64,000 nucleotides of DNA from JABDGM01 sp046349975 (GCA_046349975.1 JAXMBH010000005.1:1-64000); one strand, 5' to 3'. Counted from the stretch's first letter, positions 36,786-46,204 are shown. Numbers and translations are program-made. Notes: a model not told the origin generated them from the sequence alone.

Positions 36786-37070
36786 CTATGCCTTCGCGAA
36801 ATGCCCGGTGAATCCGGCACTCGTGAACACGTCTTCGCGAAGCGGGTCGATGAGCTTCACCATGTGAATCCCATCGAACCCAATCAGAATGTACCTCGCG
36901 CCCAGCGGGTCCGGGTTCGTCCGCTCCAACAGCAGCGTTTCGCCCTTGAGCATAAAGCTCTTAAACGGCGTGGTTTCGTTGAGCGTGCTCACGAGCACCC
37001 CGCGTTTCGGCATTGCTGCCGGCCACTTCGTAAACAGCTCCCGCCACATCTCGCGCGAATCGGCTGTCAT
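36786..37070 (-). CDS. conserved small hypothetical protein
   Basis: A 94-aa soluble protein from the ATG at 37070 (a GTG at 37079 is possible). Recognisable blocks are REMWRELFTKWPAAMPKRGVLV, then PFKSFMLKGETLLLERTNPDPLGARYILIGFDGI. I associate this family with planctomycetes; the strand-rich middle suggests a small Sm- or OB-like fold. Function unknown. It ends convergent to the haloperoxidase gene and lies 34 bp after terC. Confidence 0.7.
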   Translation of the reverse strand: MTADSREMWRELFTKWPAAMPKRGVLVSTLNETTPFKSFMLKGETLLLERTNPDPLGARYILIGFDGIHMVKLIDPLREDVFTSAGFTGHFAKA

Positions 37071-37103
37071 GTAGGTCACCCACTCCGTTAAACAATCGCC
37101 TAA

Positions 37104-37874
37104 TCAATGTGCCTTGTTTTGCCCGCGCACTTTGATGTTCAGCATCTCCACAAAAATACTGAAGCCCATGGCGAAATAAATGTAACCGCGCGGAATGTGC
37201 TGCCCCAGCCCTTCGGCCACGAGAATCATGCCAATCAACAGCAAGAACGCGAGTGCCAGCATCTTTACCGTAGGGTGCCGCTCGATAAAGTTCGACACCG
37301 GCGTGATGAACCACACCATCACCGCGACCGCCGCGAGCACCGCCACGCTCATGATCGTCATCGCCGGCCACGGCACGCTCGTGAAGGGGATCGGCGCCGA
37401 TTGGAACTTGTCCGGCTCAACCATGCCAACGGCCGTCAGCACCGAATCGATCGAAAACACGAGGTCGAGCATGAGAATTTGCCCGATTACGTTCGACACG
37501 CTCAACTGCGGTCCGCCCGCAGCCTCACTCTCCGCATGGCCTTCGAGCGTTTCGTGAATCTCCCAAGTCGCCTTCGCCAGCAAGAACACGCCGCCGGCAA
37601 TTAAGATCGCATCGCGAATCGTGAGATCCCAGTCACGAATCGTAAGCAGCTTAACTTCATCGAGCGTAATCACCCACGATGCCGCGAGCAGCAGCAGAAT
37701 CCGCCCGCCAGCCGCCATACTTAACCCCAACTGCCGCGCCATCGCTCGCCGCTCGGGCGGCAGCCGCCCCGTCAGGATGGCAATAAACACGAGATTATCG
37801 ACGCCCAACACAATCTCGAGCGCGGCAAGGGCCACGAATGCAATCAACGACGATACAGTAAGGAGTTCGGTCAT
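37104..37874 (-). CDS. TerC-family integral membrane protein
   Basis: A 256-aa protein with seven hydrophobic helices. The family hallmarks ALEIVLGVDNLVFIAILTGRLP near residues 17-38 and DLVFSIDSVLTAVGMV near 136-151 carry the conserved acidic residues thought to bind metal in the membrane. TerC proteins are linked to tellurite resistance and, in other bacteria, manganese export to secreted enzymes. The ATG at 37874 is chosen over the open frame to 37976 because it begins the family N-terminus. Confidence 0.92.
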   Translation of the reverse strand: MTELLTVSSLIAFVALAALEIVLGVDNLVFIAILTGRLPPERRAMARQLGLSMAAGGRILLLLAASWVITLDEVKLLTIRDWDLTIRDAILIAGGVFLLAKATWEIHETLEGHAESEAAGGPQLSVSNVIGQILMLDLVFSIDSVLTAVGMVEPDKFQSAPIPFTSVPWPAMTIMSVAVLAAVAVMVWFITPVSNFIERHPTVKMLALAFLLLIGMILVAEGLGQHIPRGYIYFAMGFSIFVEMLNIKVRGQNKAH

Positions 37875-38054
37875 CTGCGATAGTGTGCCAGTTGCTCGCT
37901 CGCGCCACAATGGCAGCTTCATGCCATCGCTCGAAAGTCTCAGTGGTTGTTGCTTCGAACCGTGCTTCCTTGACACTTTTGCATCCGCAACTCAAGAATA
38001 ACGACTCGACACGCGCTTCAAAACCGCCGAACCGCATCATCCGGGAGACACTAC

Positions 38055-39353
38055 GTGTTCCTCATGCACGACCGCAGCGGCACTCGCAACACCATTTTTC
38101 GCGCCCTGTGCCTGCTTGGACTCGCAGCGACGGCGTCCGCCGCAAGCGCCGCCGATTGGCCGCAATGGCGCGGCCCCAACCGCAATGGCATTTCGCCAGA
38201 GACCGGCTTACTCAAAGAATGGCCTGCAGGCGGGCCGAAACTCGTCTGGCAGAAGAAAGACCTGGGCGAAGGCTACTCGACCCCGGCCGTTGCGGGCGGC
38301 CGCATTTTCTTCATCAGCAACCAGGGCCTCGAAAACGAATCCGTCCACGCACTCAACGAGAAGGATGGCGAACCTATTTGGTCGACGCGCATCGGCAAGG
38401 TCGGCAACCCCAACCAAAACCCGCCGTACCCGAGCGCCCGTTCCACGCCGACCGTCGACGGCGACCTCGTATACGCCCTCGGCTCCGACGGCGACCTCGC
38501 CTGCCTCGACGCCGCCAAAGGCGAAATCAAGTGGCAAAAAAGCCTCCGCAAAGACTTCGGCGGCGAGCCCGGCGTGTGGGCGTATGCCGAGTCGCCGCTC
38601 GTCGACGGCGACGCTGTCGTCGTCACGCCCGGCGGGAAAGAAGCGACGCTGCTCGCTCTCAATAAGAGCACCGGCGATGTTATTTGGAAGTGCCCCATCG
38701 CCGAGGGCGACCCTGCCGGCTACGCATCGATCGTCATCGTGAACGCTGCCGGCCGCAAACAATACGTGCAATTCGCCGGCAAAGGTCTCGTCGGCGTCGA
38801 CGCCAATACCGGCAAATTCCTCTGGCGCTATGACCGCACGGCCAAAGGTTCGTTCGCAGACATCGTCACGCCGGTCGAAAAGGATGGCTACGTGTACACC
38901 GCCAGCCCGAACGCCGGCGGCGCCGCGGTGAAGCTCGTCGCCGCTGGCGATGGCGTCCAAGCCGAAGAAGCATACTTCGCCAAGAAGCTGCCCGTCGCGA
39001 TCGGCGGCGCCGTCGTCGTCGGCGACTTCATGTACGGCACGTCGCGCGACCAAACGATGTGCGTCGAATTCAAAACCGGCACGGTGAAATGGACCAAGGA
39101 CCGCGCAATGGCGCCAGCCTCAATTCTGTACGCCGATGGCCGACTCTATCTGCACGGCGAAAAGGAAGGCGACGTCGCGCTCCTCGAAGCGACGCCCGAG
39201 AGCTACAAAGAACTCGGCCACTTTTCCCCGCCCGATCTGCCGGCAGACCGTGTCGGCAAAGCCTGGCAATACCCGGTCATCGCAAACGGTAGGCTCTATA
39301 TTCCCGATTGGGGCACGCTGTGGTGCTACGAGATTAAAGCAGCCGGCCAGTAA
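38055..39353 (+). CDS. exported PQQ-like beta-propeller protein
   Basis: A 432-aa protein. A signal peptide (FRALCLLGLAATASAASA) precedes ADWPQWRGPNRNGIS, a start seen in many planctomycete outer-wall propellers. Repeated blades such as GYSTPAVAGGRIFFISNQG, RSTPTVDGDLVYALGSDGDLACLDAAKGEIKW and TLLALNKSTGDVIWK give an eight-bladed PQQ-type fold. There is no sign of the PQQ-dehydrogenase active-site triad, so binding rather than catalysis is likely. The GTG at 38055 is supported by GGGAG upstream. Partner unknown. Confidence 0.9.
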   Translation: MFLMHDRSGTRNTIFRALCLLGLAATASAASAADWPQWRGPNRNGISPETGLLKEWPAGGPKLVWQKKDLGEGYSTPAVAGGRIFFISNQGLENESVHALNEKDGEPIWSTRIGKVGNPNQNPPYPSARSTPTVDGDLVYALGSDGDLACLDAAKGEIKWQKSLRKDFGGEPGVWAYAESPLVDGDAVVVTPGGKEATLLALNKSTGDVIWKCPIAEGDPAGYASIVIVNAAGRKQYVQFAGKGLVGVDANTGKFLWRYDRTAKGSFADIVTPVEKDGYVYTASPNAGGAAVKLVAAGDGVQAEEAYFAKKLPVAIGGAVVVGDFMYGTSRDQTMCVEFKTGTVKWTKDRAMAPASILYADGRLYLHGEKEGDVALLEATPESYKELGHFSPPDLPADRVGKAWQYPVIANGRLYIPDWGTLWCYEIKAAGQ

Positions 39354-39386
39354 ACCGCACCCCACGATTACGAAGTGCCACGCCGG

Positions 39387-40349
39387 TCACCATGCCAGGC
39401 CGAAACTGATATTCGTGCCCTGGAACGACGGGTCAAACGTATCTACTAGGGCCGCGCTCGCCCAACTCTGAAACTCGGGCACGATATCGATGTACCAATA
39501 CTTATCCTGCATGCGCCCGAAGCGGTGACGCAGTTCGAGACCCCACGCGATTTCCATGATCGACATCGAATCGTTGTTGGTATCCCGCACAAATGGATAG
39601 CGCCATGGCACGCTCTGCTCACGCCATTTGCCCGAGAGCAACGCCAATCGTCCACGAACGACGGATCCGAGGTCGGTCTGCTGGAACCGCCACAAGGGAT
39701 AAAACGCCTCGCCAAAAACGCTGATGCCGCCAGCGTTCGTATGAGCCTCCTCGCCGAAGCGCGTCAAATCGTACTGGAAGTACGCGCCCGCTAAACCGCC
39801 GCCCACCACCACTTCCGCATCCTGCACGAAAAAGCGCTTGTAGAAATCCCAGTAAAATGTCGACGCCTCAATTTCCAGCCCGCCCGCTGTTGCTGCCGGC
39901 TTATCGCTAAAGCCCCAGAACAGTACGCGACTCCCAATGCCATCGTCGCCTTCGAAGCCGAGACCCAACCGCGCTGCGAGCGCTCCCTCGTCTTCCCAAT
40001 AACCGAGCCCTTCCGCCGAAATTGGCGACGACGTTGGAATTAAGTCAAATTGCACCCGCCATGCACTGCTCGCATACGGCGAGCGGCATCGCACCTCATT
40101 CGGGCAGGGCGGCGGCACGTCGTCAAACCGCGGCAGCGTCTGAATTTCCTCCGGCGACGCCATGGCAACGAAATACCCGCCTCCGGGAGCGGAAATCGGC
40201 GAGGCTCCGACCGCATCCGTTATGTAGTCGTCCTGCTGCAAATCTTGCGGCTGGAGAATTGCCTTGCCGCACGAACTCGCCGGCGCCGAACCGAGCGATG
40301 CGCGCGCTGCAACCAGCGCGAATAAGACGAAACACAACGGATGGCGCAT
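39387..40349 (-). CDS. probable outer-membrane beta-barrel protein
   Basis: A 320-aa exported protein; GGAGGG seven bases before the ATG at 40349 fixes the start. The signal peptide is MRHPLCFVLFALVAARASLG. The mature part shows alternating hydrophobic/polar strands with many aromatics (RVQFDLIPTSSP, SRVLFWGFSDKP, STFYWDFYKRFFV, GAYFQYDLTRFG) and ends in GTNISFGLAW, a terminal aromatic as expected for BamA-inserted barrels. It resembles DUF1207-type planctomycete barrels. Function unknown. It is convergent with the propeller gene. Confidence 0.75.
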   Translation of the reverse strand: MRHPLCFVLFALVAARASLGSAPASSCGKAILQPQDLQQDDYITDAVGASPISAPGGGYFVAMASPEEIQTLPRFDDVPPPCPNEVRCRSPYASSAWRVQFDLIPTSSPISAEGLGYWEDEGALAARLGLGFEGDDGIGSRVLFWGFSDKPAATAGGLEIEASTFYWDFYKRFFVQDAEVVVGGGLAGAYFQYDLTRFGEEAHTNAGGISVFGEAFYPLWRFQQTDLGSVVRGRLALLSGKWREQSVPWRYPFVRDTNNDSMSIMEIAWGLELRHRFGRMQDKYWYIDIVPEFQSWASAALVDTFDPSFQGTNISFGLAW

Positions 40350-40461
40350 ACTCGGCCCTCCGCCATCGAATGAACCACACAACATCGCAGACCTGGTTCA
40401 TTCTGGCGGGCCAAGTGATAGCAAATCGCCAATACTGCGACAAGACGACAACCCACAATAG

Positions 40462-40482
40462 CCGGAGGGCCACGCCCTCCGG
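40462..40482. repeat. perfect palindrome
   Basis: Arms CCGGAGGGC and GCCCTCCGG around a 3-base loop, 30 bp left of the terminator at 40512. It has no T-tract of its own. Confidence 0.5.
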
Positions 40483-40511
40483 CGGGCAACGGTAGACCCC
40501 CGCTAGCAAAC

Positions 40512-40543
40512 AAAAAACCTCGGCGGACTTCCGTCCGCCGAGG
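40512..40543 (-). terminator. intrinsic terminator of the MORN-type gene
   Basis: Eleven-base arms CCTCGGCGGAC and GTCCGCCGAGG with a 4-base loop. On the minus strand it is followed by six Ts. Strong. Confidence 0.9.
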
Positions 40544-40592
40544 TAAACCGATTCACGCTTCCTTCGAGCTACCGAAGGCCCAACTTGCGCGG

Positions 40593-41792
40593 TCAATCCA
40601 ACTGTCGCGACCCCTTCGCGACGTGCTTCGCAACGTCTGTCCGTTCGTCCACTGGATTGGAAGCTGACTCGGTGCCGTTGTACGTCTGACGCTTCGTGAG
40701 CTTGCCTTCGCCATCCCAGAAGCGCCACTCGCCGATGAGCTTGCCTTGCTCATAGCGGCCGATCGCCGCTTTCAGACCGTTCTCGTGATACCACACCCAA
40801 TCGCCTATTTGCTGATCGTCGCGATATTCACCGGTCGACGCGATTTGACCATTCTCATGCCAATACGTGAACAGGCCGGTCTTCTTACCATGATCGTAGA
40901 AGCCTTCCTGCTTGGCTTGGCCGTTGGCGTACCACTGCTTGATCGAACCATTGCGCAGGTCCTCGCCTTCTGAGGCGAACTTGGCGAGCGTCGTCGTCCA
41001 ATAGTCGTCGGCCGACTGCTTCACCGTCTTCGCCGCCAGGTACGTGGCCTCCGACTTTAGCTGCTTGCCGCGCGGATAGTATTCCGTCTTCGTCACAATC
41101 TTGCGGCCGTTGTCGAACGTCGCCGATTTCTCAACCTCGCCATTTTTCTTCAGATTCGGTTCCAGCATATCGCCGACCGGCACGTCGCGCTCATACGTCA
41201 TTTGGCGATAGATGTTGCCGTTCGGTTGCCAGAACGTCGTCACGCCGTCGCGCTCGCCGTTCCGAAGCGTCACGGTGAGCACCTTGCGCTCGTTCGCATC
41301 GGTGATCGTCCACTCGCCGTCCATCTTATCGCTCGTAAAGCTGGCTTGCGACATGAACGGCGCTTTGAACGACTTGAACGGCTGATCGTTGAGCGTGGTC
41401 GCATCGGCCCGGCCGATCCACCGCGTCCACATGCCGATCCGCTCGCCAAAGTTATACTGGCCTTCGGCAACCACGTCGCCGTCCTTCGAGAACAGCTTCC
41501 AAGCGCCGTGGTTCACGTAGTTGCCCGAGCTGTCGAGCGTCACTTGGCGTTCGACCTTCACTTTGCCGTCTGGATAGCGCTCGCGAACAACCTCCACTTC
41601 GCCGACAATGCCCGTGCTCGTCGGTTCGACAAACTTCGCGGCCGTCACTTCCCCGAGAAAGATGTTTTCATGGCGCTCCACCGTTGGTTGGGCAGTCGAC
41701 TCCGCGGCTGGTGCGACCCATGTCGTGCCCGCCGCAAGGGCCAGCGCCACGCTGCCCGTGGCAATCCGGTATTTGAGATGTGTTAATTTCAT
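40593..41792 (-). CDS. exported MORN-variant repeat protein
   Basis: A 399-aa protein with signal peptide (KYRIATGSVALALAAGTTWV) and a body of MORN-like/YwqK-type repeats. Examples are GSIKQWYANGQAKQEGFYDHGKKTGLFTYW, ENGQIASTGEYRDDQQIGDWVWY and ENGLKAAIGRYEQGKLIGEWRFW. Such repeats form flat beta hairpins that bind partners or membranes. Both the ATG at 41807 and that at 41792 have usable ribosome-binding sites; the latter leaves a typical signal peptide. Despite the antitoxin label sometimes given to YwqK proteins, there is no toxin beside it. Confidence 0.8.
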   Translation of the reverse strand: MKLTHLKYRIATGSVALALAAGTTWVAPAAESTAQPTVERHENIFLGEVTAAKFVEPTSTGIVGEVEVVRERYPDGKVKVERQVTLDSSGNYVNHGAWKLFSKDGDVVAEGQYNFGERIGMWTRWIGRADATTLNDQPFKSFKAPFMSQASFTSDKMDGEWTITDANERKVLTVTLRNGERDGVTTFWQPNGNIYRQMTYERDVPVGDMLEPNLKKNGEVEKSATFDNGRKIVTKTEYYPRGKQLKSEATYLAAKTVKQSADDYWTTTLAKFASEGEDLRNGSIKQWYANGQAKQEGFYDHGKKTGLFTYWHENGQIASTGEYRDDQQIGDWVWYHENGLKAAIGRYEQGKLIGEWRFWDGEGKLTKRQTYNGTESASNPVDERTDVAKHVAKGSRQLD

Positions 41793-42227
41793 GTCGATCC
41801 CTGACATTGGGTCCTTGCTAGCAGACTCGGCAGCCTTTCCCTGACTGCACTAAACGATTTCGAAGGCACGCACCGCTGCCTCCATTACCACCCGATCGAC
41901 TCCGACTCCCAGAATCTTTGAGCACAAACCCCCGCCCGGCACGCACGGCATGTAGGTCAAAGCTTGCCGCACCGGAACCGCAGGATCAGCTTCGCCAACC
42001 GGACCGCTAAAAGTAAAGCTGCGAAAATTCTCCGCCCGGCCGGGCCAGTTCCTGCACATTTACTAACCACATTGCCGACCGACCGCGCAATAGCGTCACC
42101 ACAAGCCGCAGCGGGGCAGACGGCTGTTCGCTCGCCTTTTTGACAATAGGATATAAGTGGGCACGCCCCCGGCTTGCCCCGCCGCCTTGTCGCAGCGTGG
42201 CATCCGACTTGCACACCTCGCCCCGTC
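41793..42227. other. gene-free divergent region
   Basis: About 435 bp between the divergent MORN-type and HAD genes. No RNA, repeat or convincing small frame recognised. Confidence 0.35.
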
Positions 42228-43109
42228 ATGCAATTCCACGTTCTCGCAACTGATTACGACGGCACCCTGGCCACCGATGGCGTCGTTCCTGATGAAACGA
42301 TCCGAGCGCTCGAACGCCTCCGCAATTCCGGCCGGAAAATCCTGCTCGTCACCGGCCGCATCATCCCGCAGCTTCTGCATGTTTTTCCGCAGCTGAAACT
42401 CTGCGATCTGGTCGTCGCCGATAACGGCGCGGTGCTTTACGAACCGACGACCGGCAAAGTCGAACGCCTCGCCGATCCGCCACCCCAGGAGTTCATTCTC
42501 GAACTCGCCAAACGCGGCGTACCCGAGCTGGAAGTCGGTGATGTCATCGTGGCCACCTGGGAACCTCATGAAGCAACCGTACTGCAAACAATCCGCGACC
42601 TGCGTCTCGAACTGCAAATCATCTTTAACAAGGGCAGCGTGATGATCCTGCCCACGGGCGTCAATAAAGCCACTGGCTTGCGTGCCGCCCTCAACCGCAT
42701 GGGCCTCTCACATCTGAACGCCGTCGGCGTCGGCGACGCCGAGAACGACCAGGAATTCCTCAAGCACTGCGGCATTTCCGTGGCCGTCGACAACGCCCTG
42801 CAGGTCGTGAAAGATCAGGTCGACATCGTCACTCGCGGCGCGCGCGGCGCCGGAGTTGCCGAACTTATTGACCAATTAATCCTCGATGACTTCGCTGCAT
42901 TCTGCGCGAAACGGGCCGCCGCCAAGCAAGCCCACGCCAGTGATAATGCAGCCATGAACCAGAAAAATGTGGTCAAGACCGCCGCCCCAGTCACCTCAAC
43001 GCCACTGCAAATAGACTCAACTCCAAGACCGACCGCCGAAGGCAGCGCATCGCCTATGCCGCCCTCGATCAAACGCACGCCGGCCATACCTGAAAGAGGC
43101 TCAACCTAA
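42228..43109 (+). CDS. HAD-superfamily hydrolase (Cof-like)
   Basis: A 293-aa phosphatase-type protein. The nucleophile motif is TDYDGTLA (Asp9, Asp11), motif II is LVTGR, and motif III/IV is GVNKATGL with GVGDAENDQEFL. The type IIB cap domain sits between. It probably dephosphorylates a sugar phosphate or similar metabolite. The ATG at 42228 begins the family N-terminus; the open frame from 42174 is not supported. The last 50 residues are disordered Pro/Thr-rich sequence absent from typical family members. Confidence 0.88.
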   Translation: MQFHVLATDYDGTLATDGVVPDETIRALERLRNSGRKILLVTGRIIPQLLHVFPQLKLCDLVVADNGAVLYEPTTGKVERLADPPPQEFILELAKRGVPELEVGDVIVATWEPHEATVLQTIRDLRLELQIIFNKGSVMILPTGVNKATGLRAALNRMGLSHLNAVGVGDAENDQEFLKHCGISVAVDNALQVVKDQVDIVTRGARGAGVAELIDQLILDDFAAFCAKRAAAKQAHASDNAAMNQKNVVKTAAPVTSTPLQIDSTPRPTAEGSASPMPPSIKRTPAIPERGST

Positions 43110-43146
43110 ACGGTTGCGAATCGGACGACGACTTGCTCCTCGAGCA

Positions 43147-43205
43147 GGGCGGTTCACCGCCCTTCCTCGCGCAGCGATAGTAGCCCCGCCCGTTTACGGC
43201 GGGGC
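43147..43205. repeat. two adjacent perfect hairpins
   Basis: GGGCGG/CCGCCC at 43147-43162 and GCCCCGCC/GGCGGGGC at 43183-43205. They lie between the convergent HAD and isomerase genes, where they could help terminate transcription from both sides. Confidence 0.55.
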
Positions 43206-43343
43206 CGGTCACGCAGCAATAGACCACACGGAGCCCCGTTCACGCGGCTGTTCATTGCCACAGCTTGAGCCGCGCACTCGATAATGGACTGCCCACGCGG
43301 CTGATTCGCGACGCGAACCAACGGTTCGTGGCATCCCGCGCCG

Positions 43344-44228
43344 TCACCCCGGCCAATACTGCCGCATTTTCCCCCGCAAAAACTCCGCGCTCGCCCGCAG
43401 CTCCTCAATCCCATTCACGCCATCTTCAATACTAATCCAACCATCGAACCCGACGCCGGCGAGCTCGCTGAAAATGGCGTCGTAATCATTCAGTCCCTTG
43501 CCAATCTCACCATGACGCAGTCGCTTCGCATAACCCACTGAGTCCTCTTCCTTCCGCAGGTCCTCCAGCGTGCCTTCTGCCAGGTACCGATCGCTCGCGT
43601 GCATCGTCACCACGCGATGCTTCACGCGCCGCAACAATTCCAGCGGATCATCGCCCGCCAAAAATGCGTTACTCGGATCGTAATTCACGCCAAAGTTCGG
43701 CGAGTGGATGCATTCGACCAAGTCGCAATACACATCGATCTTCTGCGCAAACTCCGGGTGTGCCCAATAGTTATCCTTATAGTGATTCTCCAGAATCAGC
43801 GTCACACCGCACTCCGCTGCATGCGGCAAGCACGCCTCAATACTCTCCGCGGCGAACCGCAAACCATCCTCGCGTGAAACCTCCGGCCGCCGTTGCCCAC
43901 TGAGCACGCGACAATACCGGCCTCCAAGCGCCGCACACATGTCGATCCACCCTCTTTGCAAGGCGATTTGCTCGTCACGAAATTGCTTATCCGGGTGCGT
44001 GAAATCGGGCGACGCACACAGCATCGGAATCACCAAACCGTAATCGTCGGCGATCCGCCGCGACTCGTGCCACGCCGCCGAATTGTGCAGCTCTAGGAAG
44101 CCGGTGTAGAACTCCAACCCATCTATGTCCAGCGTCGATGCCAGTTCGACCCACTCGTGGATCGACATCGTGCCATGCACGCACAGCTCATCCATGTACG
44201 CTTTCGGAAACGCGGCCAGCCTCGGCAT
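43344..44228 (-). CDS. sugar phosphate isomerase/epimerase (TIM barrel)
   Basis: A 294-aa protein of the AP-endonuclease-2/xylose-isomerase-like barrel family. Metal-site elements visible are LILENHYKDNYW, the acidic NVGVNYDPSNAFL-type segment (GVNYDPSNAFLAGDDP), VTMHASDRY and GWISIEDGV. It probably isomerises or epimerises a keto sugar. The ATG at 44228 overlaps the stop of the SDR gene upstream (TGATG), so the two are translationally coupled. It is the third gene of a sugar-catabolism trio. Confidence 0.88.
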   Translation of the reverse strand: MPRLAAFPKAYMDELCVHGTMSIHEWVELASTLDIDGLEFYTGFLELHNSAAWHESRRIADDYGLVIPMLCASPDFTHPDKQFRDEQIALQRGWIDMCAALGGRYCRVLSGQRRPEVSREDGLRFAAESIEACLPHAAECGVTLILENHYKDNYWAHPEFAQKIDVYCDLVECIHSPNFGVNYDPSNAFLAGDDPLELLRRVKHRVVTMHASDRYLAEGTLEDLRKEEDSVGYAKRLRHGEIGKGLNDYDAIFSELAGVGFDGWISIEDGVNGIEELRASAEFLRGKMRQYWPG

Positions 44229-45007
44229 CAGTCGTCGCCTTTCTTCGTCGGGTTGCGGCCAATGACCGGGTACTGCTCCAGTTCCAACACGCTGCCGCTG
44301 ATCGGCCGGCTCTCGTCGCTCAGCCAATAAACCGCAGCCGCCGCAATCTTATCCGGCGACATGATACTCCCCGACGGCCGATAGATCGGGTCGATCGTCT
44401 CCGGCCAATTCTCCGGCAACCCATCGGCAATCTTCTGCTTGTACTCGTTCGCCGTCAGCACCCAGCCGACATTGAAATGATTCACGCGAATCTGGTCGTA
44501 GCACAACGCATCGGCCAGATTCCGTGACATCGTCATCAGCCCGCCCTTTGAAATGCTGTACGCCAGCAATTGCCCCTCGCCCGAGTAAGCATTGATCGAC
44601 CCGATGTTGAGCACACACCCCCTTGTCGCTTTTAAGTGCGGGTGCGCAGCCTTGATGAGCAGCATCGGCGCTCGCACATTGACCGCCATCATCTTGTCGA
44701 AGAAGGCCGCGTCGGTGTGCAGCAAATCATTCCGCGCGACCGACGCCGCATTGTTCACGATCGCATTGAGCCGCCCAAAGGCCTTCACCACCGCATCGAT
44801 CATCCGCGGCGGCTCTTCCGGATCGCTGAGATCCGCCTCCAAAAACTTGGCCCGCTCGCCCAATTCCGCAACAAGCTTGGTCCCCCGCTCCGCATCGCGC
44901 CCGTGCACCATTACGAGCCCGCCCTCAGCAATTACCCGCCGCGCAATCGCCTCGCCGATTCCCGTCGTGCTGCCCGTCACCAAAATAACTTTATCTTGCA
45001 GTCGCAT
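44228..45007 (-). CDS. SDR-family dehydrogenase
   Basis: A 259-aa classical short-chain dehydrogenase. The cofactor motif VTGSTTGIG is at residues 10-18, NNAAS near 86-90, and the catalytic Ser and Tyr-x3-Lys in IGSINAYSGEGQLLAYSISKGG. The C-terminal SPDKIAAAAVYWLSDESRPISGSVLELEQY is typical. It lies between a Zn-type sugar/alcohol dehydrogenase and an isomerase, so it is likely to oxidise or reduce a sugar or sugar acid. Substrate not deducible. Confidence 0.9.
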   Translation of the reverse strand: MRLQDKVILVTGSTTGIGEAIARRVIAEGGLVMVHGRDAERGTKLVAELGERAKFLEADLSDPEEPPRMIDAVVKAFGRLNAIVNNAASVARNDLLHTDAAFFDKMMAVNVRAPMLLIKAAHPHLKATRGCVLNIGSINAYSGEGQLLAYSISKGGLMTMSRNLADALCYDQIRVNHFNVGWVLTANEYKQKIADGLPENWPETIDPIYRPSGSIMSPDKIAAAAVYWLSDESRPISGSVLELEQYPVIGRNPTKKGDD

Positions 45008-45028
45008 CTTCGTCCCAATCGTAAGATC

Positions 45029-45054
45029 GGTTCACCGCGAAGCGGGAACCCATC
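45029..45054. repeat. REP-like palindrome, copy A
   Basis: GGTTCACCGCGAAGCGGGAA followed by CCCATC. It shares the core of copies at 57486 and 58061, and the arms GGTTC and GAACC can pair. Located in the 99-bp gap between the Zn-dehydrogenase and SDR genes. Confidence 0.6.
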
Positions 45055-45106
45055 ATGTACCACTTCTCTGGCCGATAGCTGACAGCCGATAGCCGACAGC
45101 CACTCC

Positions 45107-46135
45107 TCACGCCCCCGGCCGCAACACCGCCTTCACAATCTTCCCCGAGTGCATTGTCTCAAACGCCTCGCGCCACTCCGCGATCGGCCACACACCACCG
45201 GTAATCGGCCGCACATCGAGCGCCCCGGTCGAAATCAGCCGAATAACCCGCTCCCAAATCGGCCAGTTGTGACTGAAACTTCCCTGCAGCGTGATGTTCT
45301 TCTGCACCAGCCGGTCGAGCGAAAAATTGAGCGGTTGCGGTCCCCAGCCGACCTTGCTGATCCATCCTCCCGGCCGCACCAGGTCGAGCGCCGTCGACAG
45401 CGAGATCGACACGCCCGTCGCATCGACAACACCATCGGCCCCAAGACCATCCACCGCTTGCGCCCATTCCAGCGCGTTGCCAACAATCGCTTCACACCTA
45501 TAGTGCGTGGCCACATTCAATCTCGCTCGATCGTTCTCGAGCCCAACAATCGCCACTTCCGCACCACACAACCTGGCAACCGCCGCCGACAACACCCCGA
45601 TCGGCCCCGGTCCCAGCACGACGATCCGATCGCCGGGCCGTACCTGTGCATTGCCGACCACGGCGTTGTAAGCCACGCAGCAAGGCTCCGTCAGCGCCGC
45701 CTGCTCAAACGCCATGCCCGCCGGCATCCGATGTAGTATCCGCGCCGGCACCGGCACGTACCGCCGCATTGCGCCGTCGATCACCGCCCCATAACCCCGC
45801 CGATTCGGATCAAGATTGTACTGTCCCGCGCGCGTCAGGGGACTGTTGGGGTCTACAACCGCCGCCGTCTCCGAGACCACGCGCTCGCCCTCTTTCCACC
45901 CGCTGACATTCTTGCCCAGCTCGCGAATGACGCCACAGAACTCGTGGCCGAGCACCACCGGGTACTTCATCGGCCAACTTTGCTGGGCCGTCCACATGTG
46001 CAGATCGCTGCCGCACACGCCGATCGCCTGCACTTCGAGCAGCACTTCGTCGTCGCCGATCGTCGCCCGCGGAATCTCGCGCAGCTCGACGCTGTACTTC
46101 TCAGGCCCATAATTCACCACCGCCAAATCTTGCAT
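45107..46135 (-). CDS. medium-chain dehydrogenase lacking the structural zinc lobe cysteines
   Basis: A 342-aa MDR-family alcohol/polyol dehydrogenase. Catalytic zinc ligands are Cys41 (GVCGSDLHMW), His64 and Glu65 (LGHEFCG); the Rossmann motif is VLGPGPIGVLSA. The loop that normally carries four Cys for structural zinc (about residues 90-112, SPLTRAGQYNLDPNRRGYG) has none. It begins with an ATG at 46135 backed by AAGGAG. It heads a trio with SDR and isomerase, most simply a pathway for a polyol or sugar. A terminator separates it from the upstream gene. Confidence 0.9.
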   Translation of the reverse strand: MQDLAVVNYGPEKYSVELREIPRATIGDDEVLLEVQAIGVCGSDLHMWTAQQSWPMKYPVVLGHEFCGVIRELGKNVSGWKEGERVVSETAAVVDPNSPLTRAGQYNLDPNRRGYGAVIDGAMRRYVPVPARILHRMPAGMAFEQAALTEPCCVAYNAVVGNAQVRPGDRIVVLGPGPIGVLSAAVARLCGAEVAIVGLENDRARLNVATHYRCEAIVGNALEWAQAVDGLGADGVVDATGVSISLSTALDLVRPGGWISKVGWGPQPLNFSLDRLVQKNITLQGSFSHNWPIWERVIRLISTGALDVRPITGGVWPIAEWREAFETMHSGKIVKAVLRPGA

Positions 46136-46204
46136 CGCCGGCTCCTTGTGTCGCACCCCGAATGGTCGCGGCACATCATACCAGAATGGTTGGCCGCGCG
46201 CAAC

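Noticed and set aside
40593..41792. Toxin-antitoxin module
   Set aside because: YwqK-like repeats are sometimes labelled antitoxin, but the protein is exported and has no toxin neighbour.
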